Of a DNA stretch of 64,000 nucleotides, positions 24,701 through 32,587 are shown in pieces. The stretch is from an uncultured Clostridia bacterium (GTDB lineage Bacteria > Bacillota > Clostridia > UBA1381): contig CANQIP010000001.1 of the NCBI GenBank assembly GCA_947623955.1, forward strand, positions 124,001 through 188,000. Reading direction: 5' to 3'. The number at the start of each line of letters is the position of its first letter. The stretch's first letter is position 1. The notes beneath the pieces are model-generated. The model was not told where the DNA came from. It made no database searches and was given only the letters and a program-made list of their open reading frames with translations. A program made the translations under genes and the position numbers.

Positions 24701-25744
24701 GCCAAGCATTGCCACCGGAATATAATCGTTATAGAAGTCCGGATCATCGGAGTATACCTCACCGCAATGATAAGCAATAGCCCCCAATTCAAAGTCAATC
24801 TGCTTAATGAGCGAATTGTATTCTTTGAAACTTAGTTTATTTCCGGTAGGAGATACGTCTATCAATCGACGTATCAATCCCGATTTCGCGTCCGTAATCT
24901 TGACAGGCTTATTCGTACCTACGAACAGGAAACATTTGAATTGATTTGAATATGTCGATTTGAACTTCTCATTAACGGTCATAATTTCATGAGAAACCAA
25001 GCTGTTTAATCGAGTATTGTCTTCTATTCTCGACAAATCTCCATCATGCTGAATTGCCACAAGCGGATTGTTACGGAAAGACTCCAGTGCGAACGCATTA
25101 TTCGATGAGCCGAGGTCTTTTGCGCTGAATACCGTATGATACCCGTCAAATAGTTTCATAATGATGTTCAGCACCGTAGATTTACCCGTTCCGTGCGAAC
25201 CGTAAAGAACCATAAATTTCTGGATTTTCTTCGAATCACCGTTCACGATACTTCCTATAGCCCATTCGATTTTATGTCGCTCTTCCGGAGAATATAATAC
25301 GGACATAAGTCTGTCATAAGCATCCGTCTTACCCGGTTCAAGCGGATAAGAGAGCTTTTTACTCGCATAGTCTTGCTTACTTGTTTCCATATTGGAAAAT
25401 ATAATTTTCTCGTCCAGCATGTGAAAACAATCCCGCATTTGCTTTTGACAATACTTATGCCATCGATCTATCATTCCCGACTCCGCATCCCACATGTGCA
25501 GAACTCTGTAACCACTGTCAAAGCGTCGACCATTTTCGTCAGCATATTTGTCGAGTTCACGGTCTATAAGACGCAGCGCCTCCTGCTCATCGGTCGACCA
25601 TAATTTGTATTCTTCAATCCATACCGCATAAAAATCACCGCCTCTTATCATAAGATCGGCGCTCTTTTTTATGATGAATTTCGGATATATCTCTATTACT
25701 CCGTGCTTAGCCGCACGTGTTGCAATTATAAGAAAGTCAAGCAT
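21713..25744 (-). CDS. SF3 helicase-AEP primase-family B DNA polymerase fusion
   Basis: 1343 residues. SF3/D5-type helicase: Walker [10 protein letters not shown] (182-190), acidic segment [13 protein letters not shown] (230-242), sensor FVGTNKP (274-280). AEP primase-like: VIDFDIPD (506-513), SGAGIHLHY (540-548), EIKV (566-569). Polymerase: exonuclease motifs YDVEVFPN (703-710), [10 protein letters not shown] (746-755), YCDNDV (839-844); motif [10 protein letters not shown] (974-982), motif [10 protein letters not shown] (1041-1049), motif C IKTDS (1094-1098). C-terminal cysteines resemble a zinc site. Start ATG 25744 follows AGGAAAGGAGAG. It could prime, unwind and copy DNA as one molecule. 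Motif C has K for the usual first D. No internal start was noted. Confidence 0.85.
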   Translation of the reverse strand: MLDFLIIATRAAKHGVIEIYPKFIIKKSADLMIRGGDFYAVWIEEYKLWSTDEQEALRLIDRELDKYADENGRRFDSGYRVLHMWDAESGMIDRWHKYCQKQMRDCFHMLDEKIIFSNMETSKQDYASKKLSYPLEPGKTDAYDRLMSVLYSPEERHKIEWAIGSIVNGDSKKIQKFMVLYGSHGTGKSTVLNIIMKLFDGYHTVFSAKDLGSSNNAFALESFRNNPLVAIQHDGDLSRIEDNTRLNSLVSHEIMTVNEKFKSTYSNQFKCFLFVGTNKPVKITDAKSGLIRRLIDVSPTGNKLSFKEYNSLIKQIDFELGAIAYHCGEVYSDDPDFYNDYIPVAMLGASNDFYNFVVDSYHVFKKNNGVSLKAAWAMYNEYNEESKVNYPYSKRLFKEELKNYFYEYKERFNLDDGTRVRSYYLGFRADKFDGSNANIVPEEPEKSWLSFDCSSSEFDKACADCPAQYASDKERPIKKWSNVDTKLSDLDTTKLHYVKVPKNHIVIDFDIPDENGEKNFELNRKAAEKFPATYAELSKSGAGIHLHYIYTGDPVKLKRIYDEHIEIKVAVGDSSLRRKLTKCNNLAVAEISSGLPLKGEDKMVNFEGIKSEKALRTFIKKNLNKEYHAATKPSVDFIFKGLEDAYASDLHYDVTDMRNAVLSFAANSTNQADYCIKLVNKMKFKSEEISEVSSGDDSELIFYDVEVFPNLFLVNWKSAGEGKKVVRMINPTPEEIENLMRFKLVGFNCRRYDNHILYARMMGYDNEQLYRLSQRIISGSTNCFFGEAYNVSYTDVYDFSSKKQSLKKFEIELGIHHQELGLPWDKPVPEEMWTKVAEYCDNDVIATEAVFNARKSDFLARQILADVAGMTVNDTTNSLTMRIIFGRNKNPQSQFNYRNLAEPVYDLDEHEYSVLSELCPDMMTKTHGEAGSLLPYFSGYVYDHGKSIYRGEEVGEGGYVYSEPGMYGNVALLDVASMHPSSIIAENLFGDEYTRHFKDILDVRIAIKHKEFDKAKKMLGGKLAKYLTDEGTAKDLAQALKIAINSVYGLTSASFENPFRDSRNVDNIVAKRGALFMIDLKHEVQKRGYTVAHIKTDSIKIPDATQEIIDFVISYGKKYGYTFEHEATYDRMCLVNDAVYIAKYKDGDWTATGTEFHVPYVFKKLFSREEIIFDDMCETKSVSTALYLDMNEDLQDEDEHDYKFVGKVGRFCPIKPGCGGGLLMREKDGKYYAAGGTKGYRWLEAEMVKTLGKEADIDRSYYDNMVDNAVMDISQYGDFEWFVSDDSYIPKKKEDYAAKVPCGDNKYLTCFDCPHYYEDKFHADCQHGHDISSVVLNSKEKGE

Positions 25745-25766
25745 TACATTAATAACTCTCCTTTCC

Positions 25767-26321
25767 TCAAGATATAAGACACGTGTCGAAGTACCACATC
25801 GCCTGATACCAGATTTCAGCCGAACGCATATCTTTATCAATCCCCGGTATGCAGAAAAGCCCGCCCTTTCCGTTTCGTGCGTATTTACGATATAGAAATT
25901 TGTCTACGATCGTTGCTATCTGCCTTTCATCATACCATTCGTCATCAAAATATTGCAGACCGAGACTACTCATCATACCCCAAAACCAGTTGCTCGTTCT
26001 ATCACCGATTTCAGGGTCGTCTGCAATATCCTCTTCGCACCTGATAGCAAGCGCGATTATCATTTCCAATACGCTGCATGGTCTGTTATCTAAATATGTT
26101 GCCGCAAGCCGAGGGTCGATGTCTTGTTCGTATGCAAAACGATAACGTAGATCGACCCCATCCTCGGCTCGGTTACTGTCCATATCCAGAATATAATCGA
26201 AATCAACACCGTGAAGATACGTGAACAGCTTTTTATAGGACTTCACCTGTTTCAAAGCATTGCGGATTACTTTGTCGTACATCCATTCAAAATATCTGTT
26301 ATTCAGTTCATATCGTGTCAT
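25767..26321 (-). CDS. Conserved phage protein (184 aa)
   Basis: The sequence YFEWMYDKVI...SYKKLFTYLHGVDFDYILDMDSNRAEDGVDLRYRF, then RPCSVLEMIIALAIRCEEDIADDPEIGDRTSNWFWGMMSSLGL, is a pattern recurring in clostridial phages near replication genes. No function is known to me. Its start overlaps the end of the previous gene by four bases, and it is followed by the replication fusion gene. Confidence 0.8.
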   Translation of the reverse strand: MTRYELNNRYFEWMYDKVIRNALKQVKSYKKLFTYLHGVDFDYILDMDSNRAEDGVDLRYRFAYEQDIDPRLAATYLDNRPCSVLEMIIALAIRCEEDIADDPEIGDRTSNWFWGMMSSLGLQYFDDEWYDERQIATIVDKFLYRKYARNGKGGLFCIPGIDKDMRSAEIWYQAMWYFDTCLIS

Positions 26322-26896
26322 ACTACCTTATTCCGCAGATAAGGATTTTCTTCGAGTATTTGTGAATACGGTCGTTCGTCGCGTAAAATTTCATAATCGA
26401 CTTTACGCCAGTCGTCTCTCACATATACCGAATCATCTTCGTACTCTCCGAAATGATTAAGCGAATACTCACCGATTGTATTTGCGATATCGTCTATCGG
26501 TTCGTCGTTTTCATCGGCAAGAACTCCGTCACTGTAATAGGTCAGAGTAATAGCCTCATAACCGTCTTCAGCTTTTTCGTCGAACTCTTCCGGAGATATG
26601 ATATACGGTCCTTCTGCGGGCTTTTCCTCCTTTTCCTCAAATTCTTCATCGACTGTGCCATCGGCATATCCGAGTTTCTCAACAATTTCACTCATGTCAT
26701 GCCCGTCATCGGTCATTTTCCTTATTTCATCGACTTTTGCATCGCGCTCGTACCTTTTGGAAAATGTTTCTTTTACAGAATCGATTTCCTCTTGAGCGAT
26801 TCGGGCATACCTATCTTTCATTATTCGTATCGATACCGCAGAACCGGCAAACGCACCAACAACAAAAGCGATTACATAGCCTGTTTTATTCTTCAT
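26318..26896 (-). CDS. Membrane-anchored conserved phage protein (192 aa)
   Basis: An N-terminal hydrophobic segment (TGYVIAFVVGAFAGSAVSI) is followed by a helical stretch, an acidic linker and a conserved domain: YIISPEEFDEKAEDGYEAITLTYYSDGVLADENDEPIDDI...GEYSLNHFGEYEDDSVYVRDD...DYEILRDERPYSQI. This layout is frequent in gut phages next to DUF6353 genes. It likely faces the cytoplasm. Function unknown. A GGAGGAAAA site precedes ATG 26896. Confidence 0.8.
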   Translation of the reverse strand: MKNKTGYVIAFVVGAFAGSAVSIRIMKDRYARIAQEEIDSVKETFSKRYERDAKVDEIRKMTDDGHDMSEIVEKLGYADGTVDEEFEEKEEKPAEGPYIISPEEFDEKAEDGYEAITLTYYSDGVLADENDEPIDDIANTIGEYSLNHFGEYEDDSVYVRDDWRKVDYEILRDERPYSQILEENPYLRNKVV

Positions 26897-27050
26897 TCTT
26901 ATTTTCCTCCGTCCTTAATGTCATAGCGGTAAGAGCAAGTCCGCCGAAAAGCATGGATACGCTCAATAATATACCGCCTACGATATGTCGTTTTCTTTTG
27001 GTATCCAGAGTAAAGTCCAGTATGGCTATTAAACTTTCAAATCCTTCCAT
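26886..27050 (-). CDS. Small single-pass membrane protein (54 aa)
   Basis: It encodes MEGFESLIAILDFTLDTKRKR followed by a hydrophobic segment (IVGGILLSVSMLFGGLALTAM) and a charged tail ending EENKNEE. AAGGAGTAG precedes the ATG and the frame overlaps the next start by 11 bases. Its codon use and tight fit to neighbours support a real gene. Confidence 0.7.
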   Translation of the reverse strand: MEGFESLIAILDFTLDTKRKRHIVGGILLSVSMLFGGLALTAMTLRTEENKNEE

Positions 27051-27052
27051 CT

Positions 27053-27154
27053 TTATCTACTCCTTTTCCCTGTAATAACGGCAAGTCCTGTGACAAAACA
27101 GATTCCCGACATTGCCGCGAATGCGTAAGAGAGAAATGCTAATCCGTGTGTCAT
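27053..27154 (-). CDS. Tiny membrane protein (33 aa)
   Basis: MTHGLAFLSYAFAAMSGICF followed by VTGLAVITGKRSR is one hydrophobic segment with a basic end. AAAGGAGTG lies 8 bases before the ATG, and the frame stops just before the start of the 54-residue gene, so it fits the tight gene order. Confidence 0.6.
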   Translation of the reverse strand: MTHGLAFLSYAFAAMSGICFVTGLAVITGKRSR

Positions 27155-27168
27155 TTTAAACACTCCTT

Positions 27169-27702
27169 TCAAAAATCAAAATTAATTCGTTCAATGCTTG
27201 CAATTTTGCCGTTAAGCGGCATATAAGTGTTGGCGCTTCCGAACAATTTGACTGCTGAGTCAAGTTTATCGGTATTAACGATAAATTCTACGATATCATC
27301 GTTATAAGAATACTGATGTGTGGAATTCGTATCACAGTCGCTTTTTTGGTCGCATAACACGCCGTAAAAGACATTTCCCGTGTCCGTTGTAATACGGTAT
27401 TTCGCCCCAATTTCAGTACCGTAATAACTTCCGAGCGCGATCATGTAATAATCATCGGAAATACCCAAATCACGCTCTCCGTTCGCGCGCATGAAACCGT
27501 CTCCGTCGCTCCAGCCCCATGTATGAATATACTTGTACTGAGGGCTTGTGGTATTGGTCACAGTTCTGTAGTCCATGTAGGTTTTAAACGAACTGTCCAT
27601 TCGGGGGACTCCCAACGGATTGTATGTAACATTCACAGCTTGAGCCGAAAGTCCTGCCGAAAATATAATAGCCGCAACCGCGGCTGAAAGTATCTTTTTC
27701 AT
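27169..27702 (-). CDS. Secreted phage protein with signal peptide
   Basis: A clear signal peptide (MKKILSAAVAAIIFSAGLSAQA, cut after AQA) precedes about 155 residues: FKTYMDYRTVTNTTSPQYKYI, then the ALGSYYGTEIGAKYRITTDTGNVFYGVLCDQKSDCDTNSTHQYS...NDDIVEFIVNTDKL segment. The latter looks like a small double-psi or 3D-type barrel as in cell-wall active proteins. Such genes accompany DUF6353 genes in gut phages. It acts outside the membrane, perhaps in superinfection exclusion or cell wall change. AGAAGGGAG site. Confidence 0.75.
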   Translation of the reverse strand: MKKILSAAVAAIIFSAGLSAQAVNVTYNPLGVPRMDSSFKTYMDYRTVTNTTSPQYKYIHTWGWSDGDGFMRANGERDLGISDDYYMIALGSYYGTEIGAKYRITTDTGNVFYGVLCDQKSDCDTNSTHQYSYNDDIVEFIVNTDKLDSAVKLFGSANTYMPLNGKIASIERINFDF

Positions 27703-27721
27703 TTCTTTTGTTTCTCCCTTC

Positions 27722-28621
27722 TCAAATTAAATCGTATATAATGCCGTCTACATTGAAATCAAGTATGATCGACGGTTCGTCCGCATTGATAAAATCGTGA
27801 GCCCTTTGGTCTGAGCGATAAAGTCCGAAATCTACAAAACCGTCTCTTTCGGGATCATCCGGATCGTATATCCAACCAATCAACTGTCCCGACGATGTTT
27901 TACAAAAGCCGAGCGATTCGTATACGTCGTTCAAGAACAAGAATCCTTGTGCTCTGAGTTTATCATTCGCCCATTGCTCCTGCTGCTTTAAAAACATAAG
28001 ATTGTAGTCGGGCTTTCTCTGCCAGTTTAAGTTTGTTTCGTCGAATATCCGAGCATGCGGGCTTAGGTCGAGCCGTTTTTTTATAACTTTTGTGTCGCCG
28101 GCATCATTTTTACTGTCAAGGCTTGAGCCGACCATTATTTCCCGTTCGACATCTTCACCGAATCGTTCTTTAACTCGCTTACGGTAAGCTTTAAAACTTC
28201 CGTCCACCGCCGCATACGCCGCTGCTATAGCCGCGTTTCGTTTTCTGAGAATATTGTTTGACGCAAGAATGCTCGTAATCGATAATACTCCGAGAATTAC
28301 GGACGGAGCATAGATTTTCGCAAATTTCACACCCGCTTGAGTATACGTCAGAGCGAGATCCTTCTTCTTTCTGTCATCTGTATACGGAACAAGCGAGTCA
28401 CCTTCCGATACGACGTCAGATTCGTGAATGTTTTTGACCGTTTCTTTGGTATCGTCAACGACTTCGCCGATTTTTGTCGTAGCCCTGCACGCCATAACTG
28501 CGCTTACCACAACTCCCGCAACACCGGATATAATAAGTATTTCCGGGCTGTATTTCTTTATTTTAAGACCGGCTTTGCTCAATGTTCTGCCGGCTTTCAC
28601 CATCAATTCTGTCTTTTTCAT
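27722..28621 (-). CDS. DUF6353-like membrane protein, copy 1 (299 aa)
   Basis: It opens with a basic amphipathic segment and the family core KKYSPEILIISGVAGVVVSAVMACRATTKIGEVVDD, the first membrane segment. A second one is KIYAPSVILGVLSITSILASNNILRKRNAAIAAAYAAVDGSFKAYRKRV, followed by a soluble region. The C-terminal part QGFLFLNDVYESLGFCKTSSGQLIGWIYDPDD has the module shared with neighbours. Three such paralogues are in this phage. Function unknown; a membrane-bound host takeover or exclusion role is a guess. AAAGGAG site. Confidence 0.85.
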   Translation of the reverse strand: MKKTELMVKAGRTLSKAGLKIKKYSPEILIISGVAGVVVSAVMACRATTKIGEVVDDTKETVKNIHESDVVSEGDSLVPYTDDRKKKDLALTYTQAGVKFAKIYAPSVILGVLSITSILASNNILRKRNAAIAAAYAAVDGSFKAYRKRVKERFGEDVEREIMVGSSLDSKNDAGDTKVIKKRLDLSPHARIFDETNLNWQRKPDYNLMFLKQQEQWANDKLRAQGFLFLNDVYESLGFCKTSSGQLIGWIYDPDDPERDGFVDFGLYRSDQRAHDFINADEPSIILDFNVDGIIYDLI

Positions 28622-28651
28622 GTTTTTCTCTCCTTTTATGAAATATAATTT

Positions 28652-29017
28652 TTAATCCAACGGTATCGGGTTTGGAATGCACAAAACACAACTACCGCCC
28701 ATCTTTAATATACGATGATCAGATAGAACGCGCCAACCGTACTTATCGGCTTTCCAGCCACTCGTATCCCCGACCAATTTGTTAAAATCGGATACCGATG
28801 CGTAACCGCGTTTTTTAATAATATCACACAATCCTTGATAAGCTGCCACGGCTCTTTTTTCATTGTAGAGTGTTCGAGTGAAATCAGATCCCATTAGACA
28901 GCGTTCGGTGTGCATATCATCAAGTTCTTTCTTGAGCAAAATACACATTGTTACATGCATAGCTGCCGCTCCGCTTGCGAACAGCCCGATTGCTCCTAAG
29001 ATTTTTATAATGACCAT
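28652..29017 (-). CDS. Membrane-anchored phage protein with DFxxLVG...GW module (121 aa)
   Basis: An N-terminal hydrophobic segment (IIKILGAIGLFASGAAAM) is followed by helices and a C-terminal domain: YASVSDFNKLVGDTSGWKADKYGWRVLSDHRIL, ending PNPIPLD. The same domain ends the next gene product (AIPLD). The region before the ATG has only a weak site (AAGTAAAGAAAG). Unknown function. Confidence 0.7.
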   Translation of the reverse strand: MVIIKILGAIGLFASGAAAMHVTMCILLKKELDDMHTERCLMGSDFTRTLYNEKRAVAAYQGLCDIIKKRGYASVSDFNKLVGDTSGWKADKYGWRVLSDHRILKMGGSCVLCIPNPIPLD

Positions 29018-29048
29018 TTTCTTTCTTTACTTTCGAAAAATATAATTT

Positions 29049-29660
29049 TTAATCCAACGGTATCGCCCTCGGCATCTTTATTTTGTATCCGCCGTCTCGT
29101 GTCCGAACAACTTCCGCGCTGCGTATATCCGTCCAACCGAAATTGTTATCGGTCCAGCTTCCCGTAACACCGACTAAATCATAGAAGTCGGCAACGCTTA
29201 CAATCTGGTATCGCTCTATAAGGTCGTCCATGCTTGCAAGAACTTCCTCGGCTTCTCCTCGGCTGTCGAGAATAATATCGTCATAGCTGTAGCCGCCTCT
29301 TATCCGCGAATTATCGGAATTATATCTTCCTCGCGGTTTATCGTAATAATCACGGTATGATACTCTTTCCGATACGCCTCGCCTGCGATTTCTCGAATCT
29401 ATTCCGAGAATCATGTCAATGCCGTTTTTTACAATATCTGAAACCGTATTTTTTATCGTAGGAATTAAAATATCCATGATGATATACGATTTCAGATTGC
29501 CGGCGTCTTCAGATATAAACGTGTCAGCCAGTTTTTCAATTCCGCCTTTTTTCTTAACTCTTGCCGAGCCGCTTATAACTTTTCCAACCTTTCGTTCGGC
29601 TTTTTCCTGCTGTTGAGCCTTGTATTTGTATGAATTAGGCTTAAAATCATCTCTATCCAT
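29049..29660 (-). CDS. Conserved phage protein with GEAEEVL and DFYDLVG...GW module (203 aa)
   Basis: Basic N-terminal half, then ISEDAGNLKSYIIMDILIPTIKNTVSDIVKNGIDMILG, a possible membrane-associated helix pair, an RVSYRDYYDKPR stretch, YSYDDIILDSRGEAEEVLASMDDLIERY, and finally IVSVADFYDLVGVTGSWTDNNFGWTDIRSAEVVRTRDGG..., ending AIPLD. The last part is shared with the neighbouring 121-residue protein. I know this pattern from gut phages but not its role. GAAAGGAGG site. Confidence 0.8.
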   Translation of the reverse strand: MDRDDFKPNSYKYKAQQQEKAERKVGKVISGSARVKKKGGIEKLADTFISEDAGNLKSYIIMDILIPTIKNTVSDIVKNGIDMILGIDSRNRRRGVSERVSYRDYYDKPRGRYNSDNSRIRGGYSYDDIILDSRGEAEEVLASMDDLIERYQIVSVADFYDLVGVTGSWTDNNFGWTDIRSAEVVRTRDGGYKIKMPRAIPLD

Positions 29661-29673
29661 TTCTTTCCTCCTT

Positions 29674-29865
29674 TCACCGAACTTCTACAACGTCTTCCGG
29701 AAGACTGATTTTAGCGTTCGCGCACTTGTTGTGTTTTATTTTGTATTGGTAGGCAAGATTGCTTTTAGCCTTTTTTGCGGTAGGAGCATAAGTCGTTCCG
29801 CTCCAATCACGGTCGATATATTTGTCGAATTCCATGACGGGACCGCTGTATTCGTATCTGTTCAT
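29674..29865 (-). CDS. Small conserved phage protein (63 aa)
   Basis: MNRYEYSGPVMEFDKYIDRD then WSGTTYAPTAKKAKSNLAYQYKIKHN is a pattern repeated in gut phage genomes in this neighbourhood. Likely a small basic soluble protein. AAAGAGGTG site. Function unknown. Confidence 0.75.
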   Translation of the reverse strand: MNRYEYSGPVMEFDKYIDRDWSGTTYAPTAKKAKSNLAYQYKIKHNKCANAKISLPEDVVEVR

Positions 29866-29888
29866 TGTAAATCACCTCTTTCGTGATA

Positions 29889-29924
29889 AAACAAAAAGAG
29901 AAAGCGCCCGTGTTACAGGCGCTA
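29889..29924 (-). terminator. Rho-independent terminator
   Basis: Minus strand AGCGCC-TGTAACAC-GGGCGCT followed by TTCTCTTTTTGTTTT, right after the stop of the 85-residue gene and before the next ribosome site. Confidence 0.85.
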
Positions 29925-29946
29925 ACCCTTTGATGAATATTCGTTT

Positions 29947-30204
29947 TTATTCTTCCGTCGTCTTATCATCATCCGAATCATCGTAATCGTTTCGTACAAT
30001 CTCGATGGTCGATGCCTGCTGAGACTTCTTCTTTTCCTTAATCTTGCGCATAATCGGCTTATACGCGTATCTGTAGGCTAATACGCCTACGATAGCCGTT
30101 AAACCGAATCCTGCCGCAATCTTCCAGCCTTTTCCCGAAGTCTTAGCGATCTCTTCTACCGCCTCGATTGCTTCTCCGCTTTCCATGATTTTCGTTTCTT
30201 CCAT
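29947..30204 (-). CDS. Small single-pass membrane protein (85 aa)
   Basis: An acidic N-terminus leads to a hydrophobic segment (IAAGFGLTAIVGVLAYRYAY), then a basic stretch (KPIMRKIKEKKK) and a long acidic tail (DYDDSDDDKTTEE). Positive-inside charge suggests the C-terminus is cytoplasmic. It lies directly behind a 25-base element (30249-30273). Unknown. Confidence 0.7.
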   Translation of the reverse strand: MEETKIMESGEAIEAVEEIAKTSGKGWKIAAGFGLTAIVGVLAYRYAYKPIMRKIKEKKKSQQASTIEIVRNDYDDSDDDKTTEE

Positions 30205-30248
30205 TGTAAAAACTTCCTTTCTTAAATAAATTTTACGAACATTCCGTC

Positions 30249-30273
30249 CATTAAAGCCTTTGTAAATTTCGCG
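30249..30273 (-). promoter_or_regulatory. 25-base phage promoter-like element, copy 3
   Basis: Minus strand: CGCGAAATTTACAA-AGGC-TTTAATG, starting two bases after the stop of the DUF6353 copy 2 gene and upstream of the 85-residue gene. Confidence 0.7.
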
Positions 30274-30275
30274 TA

Positions 30276-31055
30276 TCAGTACCCGCGATAGTCATAGATC
30301 GGCGCAACTTTATAGTCCACAACCAGACAAGGTCTGTTGTCCTCGGTAAGTTGAGAACTGAAATCCAAGTCGATGTAACCTTTATCAACATTCCAGCCCA
30401 ATCCGTAACCTATTTTTATTTCGCCGAGTCCTATTTCATAGTAGAAATCGTTGAGCGAAATATACATTTCGTCCCTCATACGTCGATTTAGATTGTTTTC
30501 AACACGTCTGAGTTTCTCGGCGGTTGATTTAAAATATCGTCCCGATATCGTATCGTAACAGAGCGCATCTCCGTCTCCGGTGATTACGACTTCCTTTTTG
30601 CTTACAGGGTCGTTTTGTATTTTTCCCTTAGCGATCGCGTCGCGTATTGTCTGTTCTTTTTTCTCTCCTATAAGCTCGACCGCCTTTTCACGGTATTCTC
30701 TTAAAGCTGTTTCAGACAGAGTATAGGCTGTCGCGAGAGCAGCGTTTCTGTGTAAGTTTACCGAGCTTGCGCCGATAATACAAGCAATAGATAAACCACC
30801 CGTTATAGCCGTCGGAATATAACAAGTCCATGCCGCTTTTACCTTCTCAAGTCTTGTTGTTTCGATAAAACAATTATCGTCCTCATCATACGAAATTTCG
30901 CTGATACGGTCTAATGCTTTCGGCGTAGCTCTGACAGCCATCACGATTGTTGTGACCATTCCCGCGATACCCATACCGATGAGTATTTCGGGACTATGCT
31001 TTTTCAGCATAAAACCCACATTTCTGGCAAATTTGGATAGATTTACCTTTTTCAT
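30276..31055 (-). CDS. DUF6353-like membrane protein, copy 2 (259 aa)
   Basis: The core FMLKKHSPEILIGMGIAGMVTTIVMAVRATPKAL and the second segment WTCYIPTAITGGLSIACIIGASSVNLHRNAALATAYTLSETALREYREKAVELIGEKKE match copies 1 and 3. The C-terminal part has MYISLNDFYYEIGLGEIKIGYGLGWNVDKGYIDLDF, the shared module. About 30 percent or more looks alike by eye between copies. AAGGAAGGAG site; it overlaps the stop of the next upstream gene by four bases. Confidence 0.88.
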   Translation of the reverse strand: MKKVNLSKFARNVGFMLKKHSPEILIGMGIAGMVTTIVMAVRATPKALDRISEISYDEDDNCFIETTRLEKVKAAWTCYIPTAITGGLSIACIIGASSVNLHRNAALATAYTLSETALREYREKAVELIGEKKEQTIRDAIAKGKIQNDPVSKKEVVITGDGDALCYDTISGRYFKSTAEKLRRVENNLNRRMRDEMYISLNDFYYEIGLGEIKIGYGLGWNVDKGYIDLDFSSQLTEDNRPCLVVDYKVAPIYDYRGY

Positions 31056-31417
31056 GCCTTTTCTCCTTCCTTAGAAATATCCGCAGTCAGCAATAATCCG
31101 TGTTCCTGACAGAAGTCCGACATATGCTGTGCGGCTTCGTCTCCCATATAACGGCGTATGCAATCTACCGTTATACCTACTTCAAGAAGATCCGTATAGA
31201 AATCAAGTTCATCTGTATTAGGGTTATTTGCTGCATCTTTAAAATGTTCTTCAAGCTGTGACGCCATGTCGCAATCATTTTCCGTTTCAAGAAGAACATT
31301 ATCCGGTTTATCCTTATACCCAAATACAAATATAACAGGACGACCATCGCCACTACATATTACATCAGCATCGGGGTTGTATTTACTTAGCTCTTGAATT
31401 AGCCTTCTTACTTTCAT
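31052..31417 (-). CDS. Conserved phage protein (121 aa)
   Basis: Starts MKVRRLIQELSKYNPDADVI, the 'L...L.KYDPDADV' start found in many small phage and host proteins of unknown function. The middle is acidic with C-x-x-x-L clusters, and the end has CIRRYMGDEAAQHMSDFCQEHG. AAAGGAGAG site. It is coupled to DUF6353 copy 2. Confidence 0.7.
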   Translation of the reverse strand: MKVRRLIQELSKYNPDADVICSGDGRPVIFVFGYKDKPDNVLLETENDCDMASQLEEHFKDAANNPNTDELDFYTDLLEVGITVDCIRRYMGDEAAQHMSDFCQEHGLLLTADISKEGEKA

Positions 31418-31446
31418 AATTTCTCTCCTTTCAAATATAACAACAA

Positions 31447-31475
31447 AAGAAAAAGAGTCCTTGAATCAGGACTCA
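31447..31475 (-). terminator. Rho-independent terminator
   Basis: Minus strand GAGTCC-TGATTCAA-GGACTC followed by TTTTTCTTTT, overlapping the stop of the 62-residue gene. Its stem is almost the same as that at 32559-32587. Confidence 0.85.
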
Positions 31476-31654
31476 TTATCTTTGTCGTCTTCATCAGACT
31501 CTTTTTCGTCTCTTTCGGCAAGAGCCTCTCTTATTTTTGTGTCAATCATTTCCTCGGTCTTACGCTCTTCCGCCCAGTTGGATGCCAATGTAGCTATTCC
31601 GCCAAGCAACGTAGCCGCACAACCGATTACGCTTATTAACCATTTGTGTTTCAT
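31466..31654 (-). CDS. Small single-pass membrane protein (62 aa)
   Basis: MKHKWLISVIGCAATLLGGI begins a membrane segment; the rest is a charged acidic tail (EERKTEEMIDTKIREALAERDEKESDEDDK). GAAAGGAGG lies directly after the element at 31671-31695. Unknown family; one of many such anchors in this region. Confidence 0.7.
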   Translation of the reverse strand: MKHKWLISVIGCAATLLGGIATLASNWAEERKTEEMIDTKIREALAERDEKESDEDDKDNES

Positions 31655-31670
31655 AAACTCTTCCTCCTTT

Positions 31671-31695
31671 CATAATATAAATTGTGTTTTTTGCG
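31671..31695 (-). promoter_or_regulatory. 25-base phage promoter-like element, copy 4
   Basis: Minus strand: CGCAAAAAACACAA-TTTA-TATTATG, starting two bases after the TAA of DUF6353 copy 3 and running straight into the AAAGGAGG site of the next gene. Confidence 0.65.
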
Positions 31696-31697
31696 TA

Positions 31698-32483
31698 TTA
31701 TTTGTTGTAGTAATCCCCCTCCATCATCGGAGCTACCATCGGTGTGATAATGTAGCACTCCAATCCATCATCCATTTTAGCAAGCGAATTATCGAAGTCA
31801 AGCCATGATAATCCGTATTCCAGCATCTCATCAAAATACCAGCCGAGGATGTCACCATTCTCAACGTGTTCTATACCCAAGAAGTCGGAGAATTCGTTTA
31901 GAGTTATATAGCCTTGTAACTGAATCATACGATTCACATGGTATTCAGCATTAATAACAGCCGGCAGCGTTGACGAAAAATATCGTTTCGTACAGCTATC
32001 GTAAAACAATATTTTTTCATTATTGAAGTCATCCTCAAATGAATATAACCCCGTACCATCCGCGCTTATATAAACGTTTTTAGCGACCTCAGCTATGATT
32101 TTTGCATCGGAATCTTCACCATACAACTTTTTCGTAACTTCGCGATACTCTTTATACGATTTACTAAGCATCGTATACGCACCGATAAGTAAAGCATTTT
32201 GCCGCTTGTTTATGGCGTTGGCTCCGAATATGCAAGCTATTGTTGCGGTTCCCGCTATTGCCGTAGGAATATAATACTTCCACGACAAGCGTACCATTTC
32301 CATTTTTGTTGGTTTTTGCGGTACCTCTTGTACACGTTCCAAAGCCTTCGGTGCGGCTCTTGCCGCCAGCACTGCTGTGACGATAACACCGACCGCCCCC
32401 ACACAGGTTAAAATGGTCGGCGAGGCTTTTTTCAAACGTGCCAAAGATTTGTAGCACATTTGATGCAATTTTTGTTTGTTCAT
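31698..32483 (-). CDS. DUF6353-like membrane protein, copy 3 (261 aa)
   Basis: LKKASPTILTCVGAVGVIVTAVLAARAAPKALERV and SWKYYIPTAIAGTATIACIFGANAINKRQNALLIGAYTMLSKSYKEYR are the two conserved membrane segments of the family. The C-terminal half has GYITLNEFSDFLGIEHVENGDILGWYFDEM, the shared module. Second and third copies are the closer pair, sharing YIPTAI and APKAL. CGAAAGGAG site behind an element copy at 32534. Confidence 0.88.
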   Translation of the reverse strand: MNKQKLHQMCYKSLARLKKASPTILTCVGAVGVIVTAVLAARAAPKALERVQEVPQKPTKMEMVRLSWKYYIPTAIAGTATIACIFGANAINKRQNALLIGAYTMLSKSYKEYREVTKKLYGEDSDAKIIAEVAKNVYISADGTGLYSFEDDFNNEKILFYDSCTKRYFSSTLPAVINAEYHVNRMIQLQGYITLNEFSDFLGIEHVENGDILGWYFDEMLEYGLSWLDFDNSLAKMDDGLECYIITPMVAPMMEGDYYNK

Positions 32484-32533
32484 TTTTCTTTTCTCCTTTC
32501 GAAAATATAAAAGAAACAGTTAAACCGTCTCTC

Positions 32534-32558
32534 CATAATAGCGCTTGTAAATTTCGCG
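32534..32558 (-). promoter_or_regulatory. 25-base phage promoter-like element, copy 5 (consensus type)
   Basis: Minus strand: CGCGAAATTTACAA, four bases (GCGC), then TATTATG. The TATTAT part could serve as a -10 box, but no TTGACA lies 17 bases upstream. Instead the conserved CGCGAAATTTACAA sits where the spacer should be. It lies after the terminator at 32559-32587 and ahead of the gene for DUF6353 copy 3. Thirteen copies keep the same spacing and orientation. Confidence 0.8.
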
Positions 32559-32587
32559 CAAAAGAAAAGAGTCCTTATTAGGACTCA
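32559..32587 (-). terminator. Rho-independent terminator
   Basis: Minus strand GAGTCC-TAATAA-GGACTC followed by TTTTCTTTT, overlapping the last codons of the 72-residue gene and ending where the promoter-like element begins. Confidence 0.88.

Noticed and set aside
21713-25840. A longer start for the replication fusion at 25840
   Set aside because: It would overlap the neighbouring gene by 74 bases and lacks a ribosome site, whereas ATG 25744 follows AGGAAAGGAGAG.
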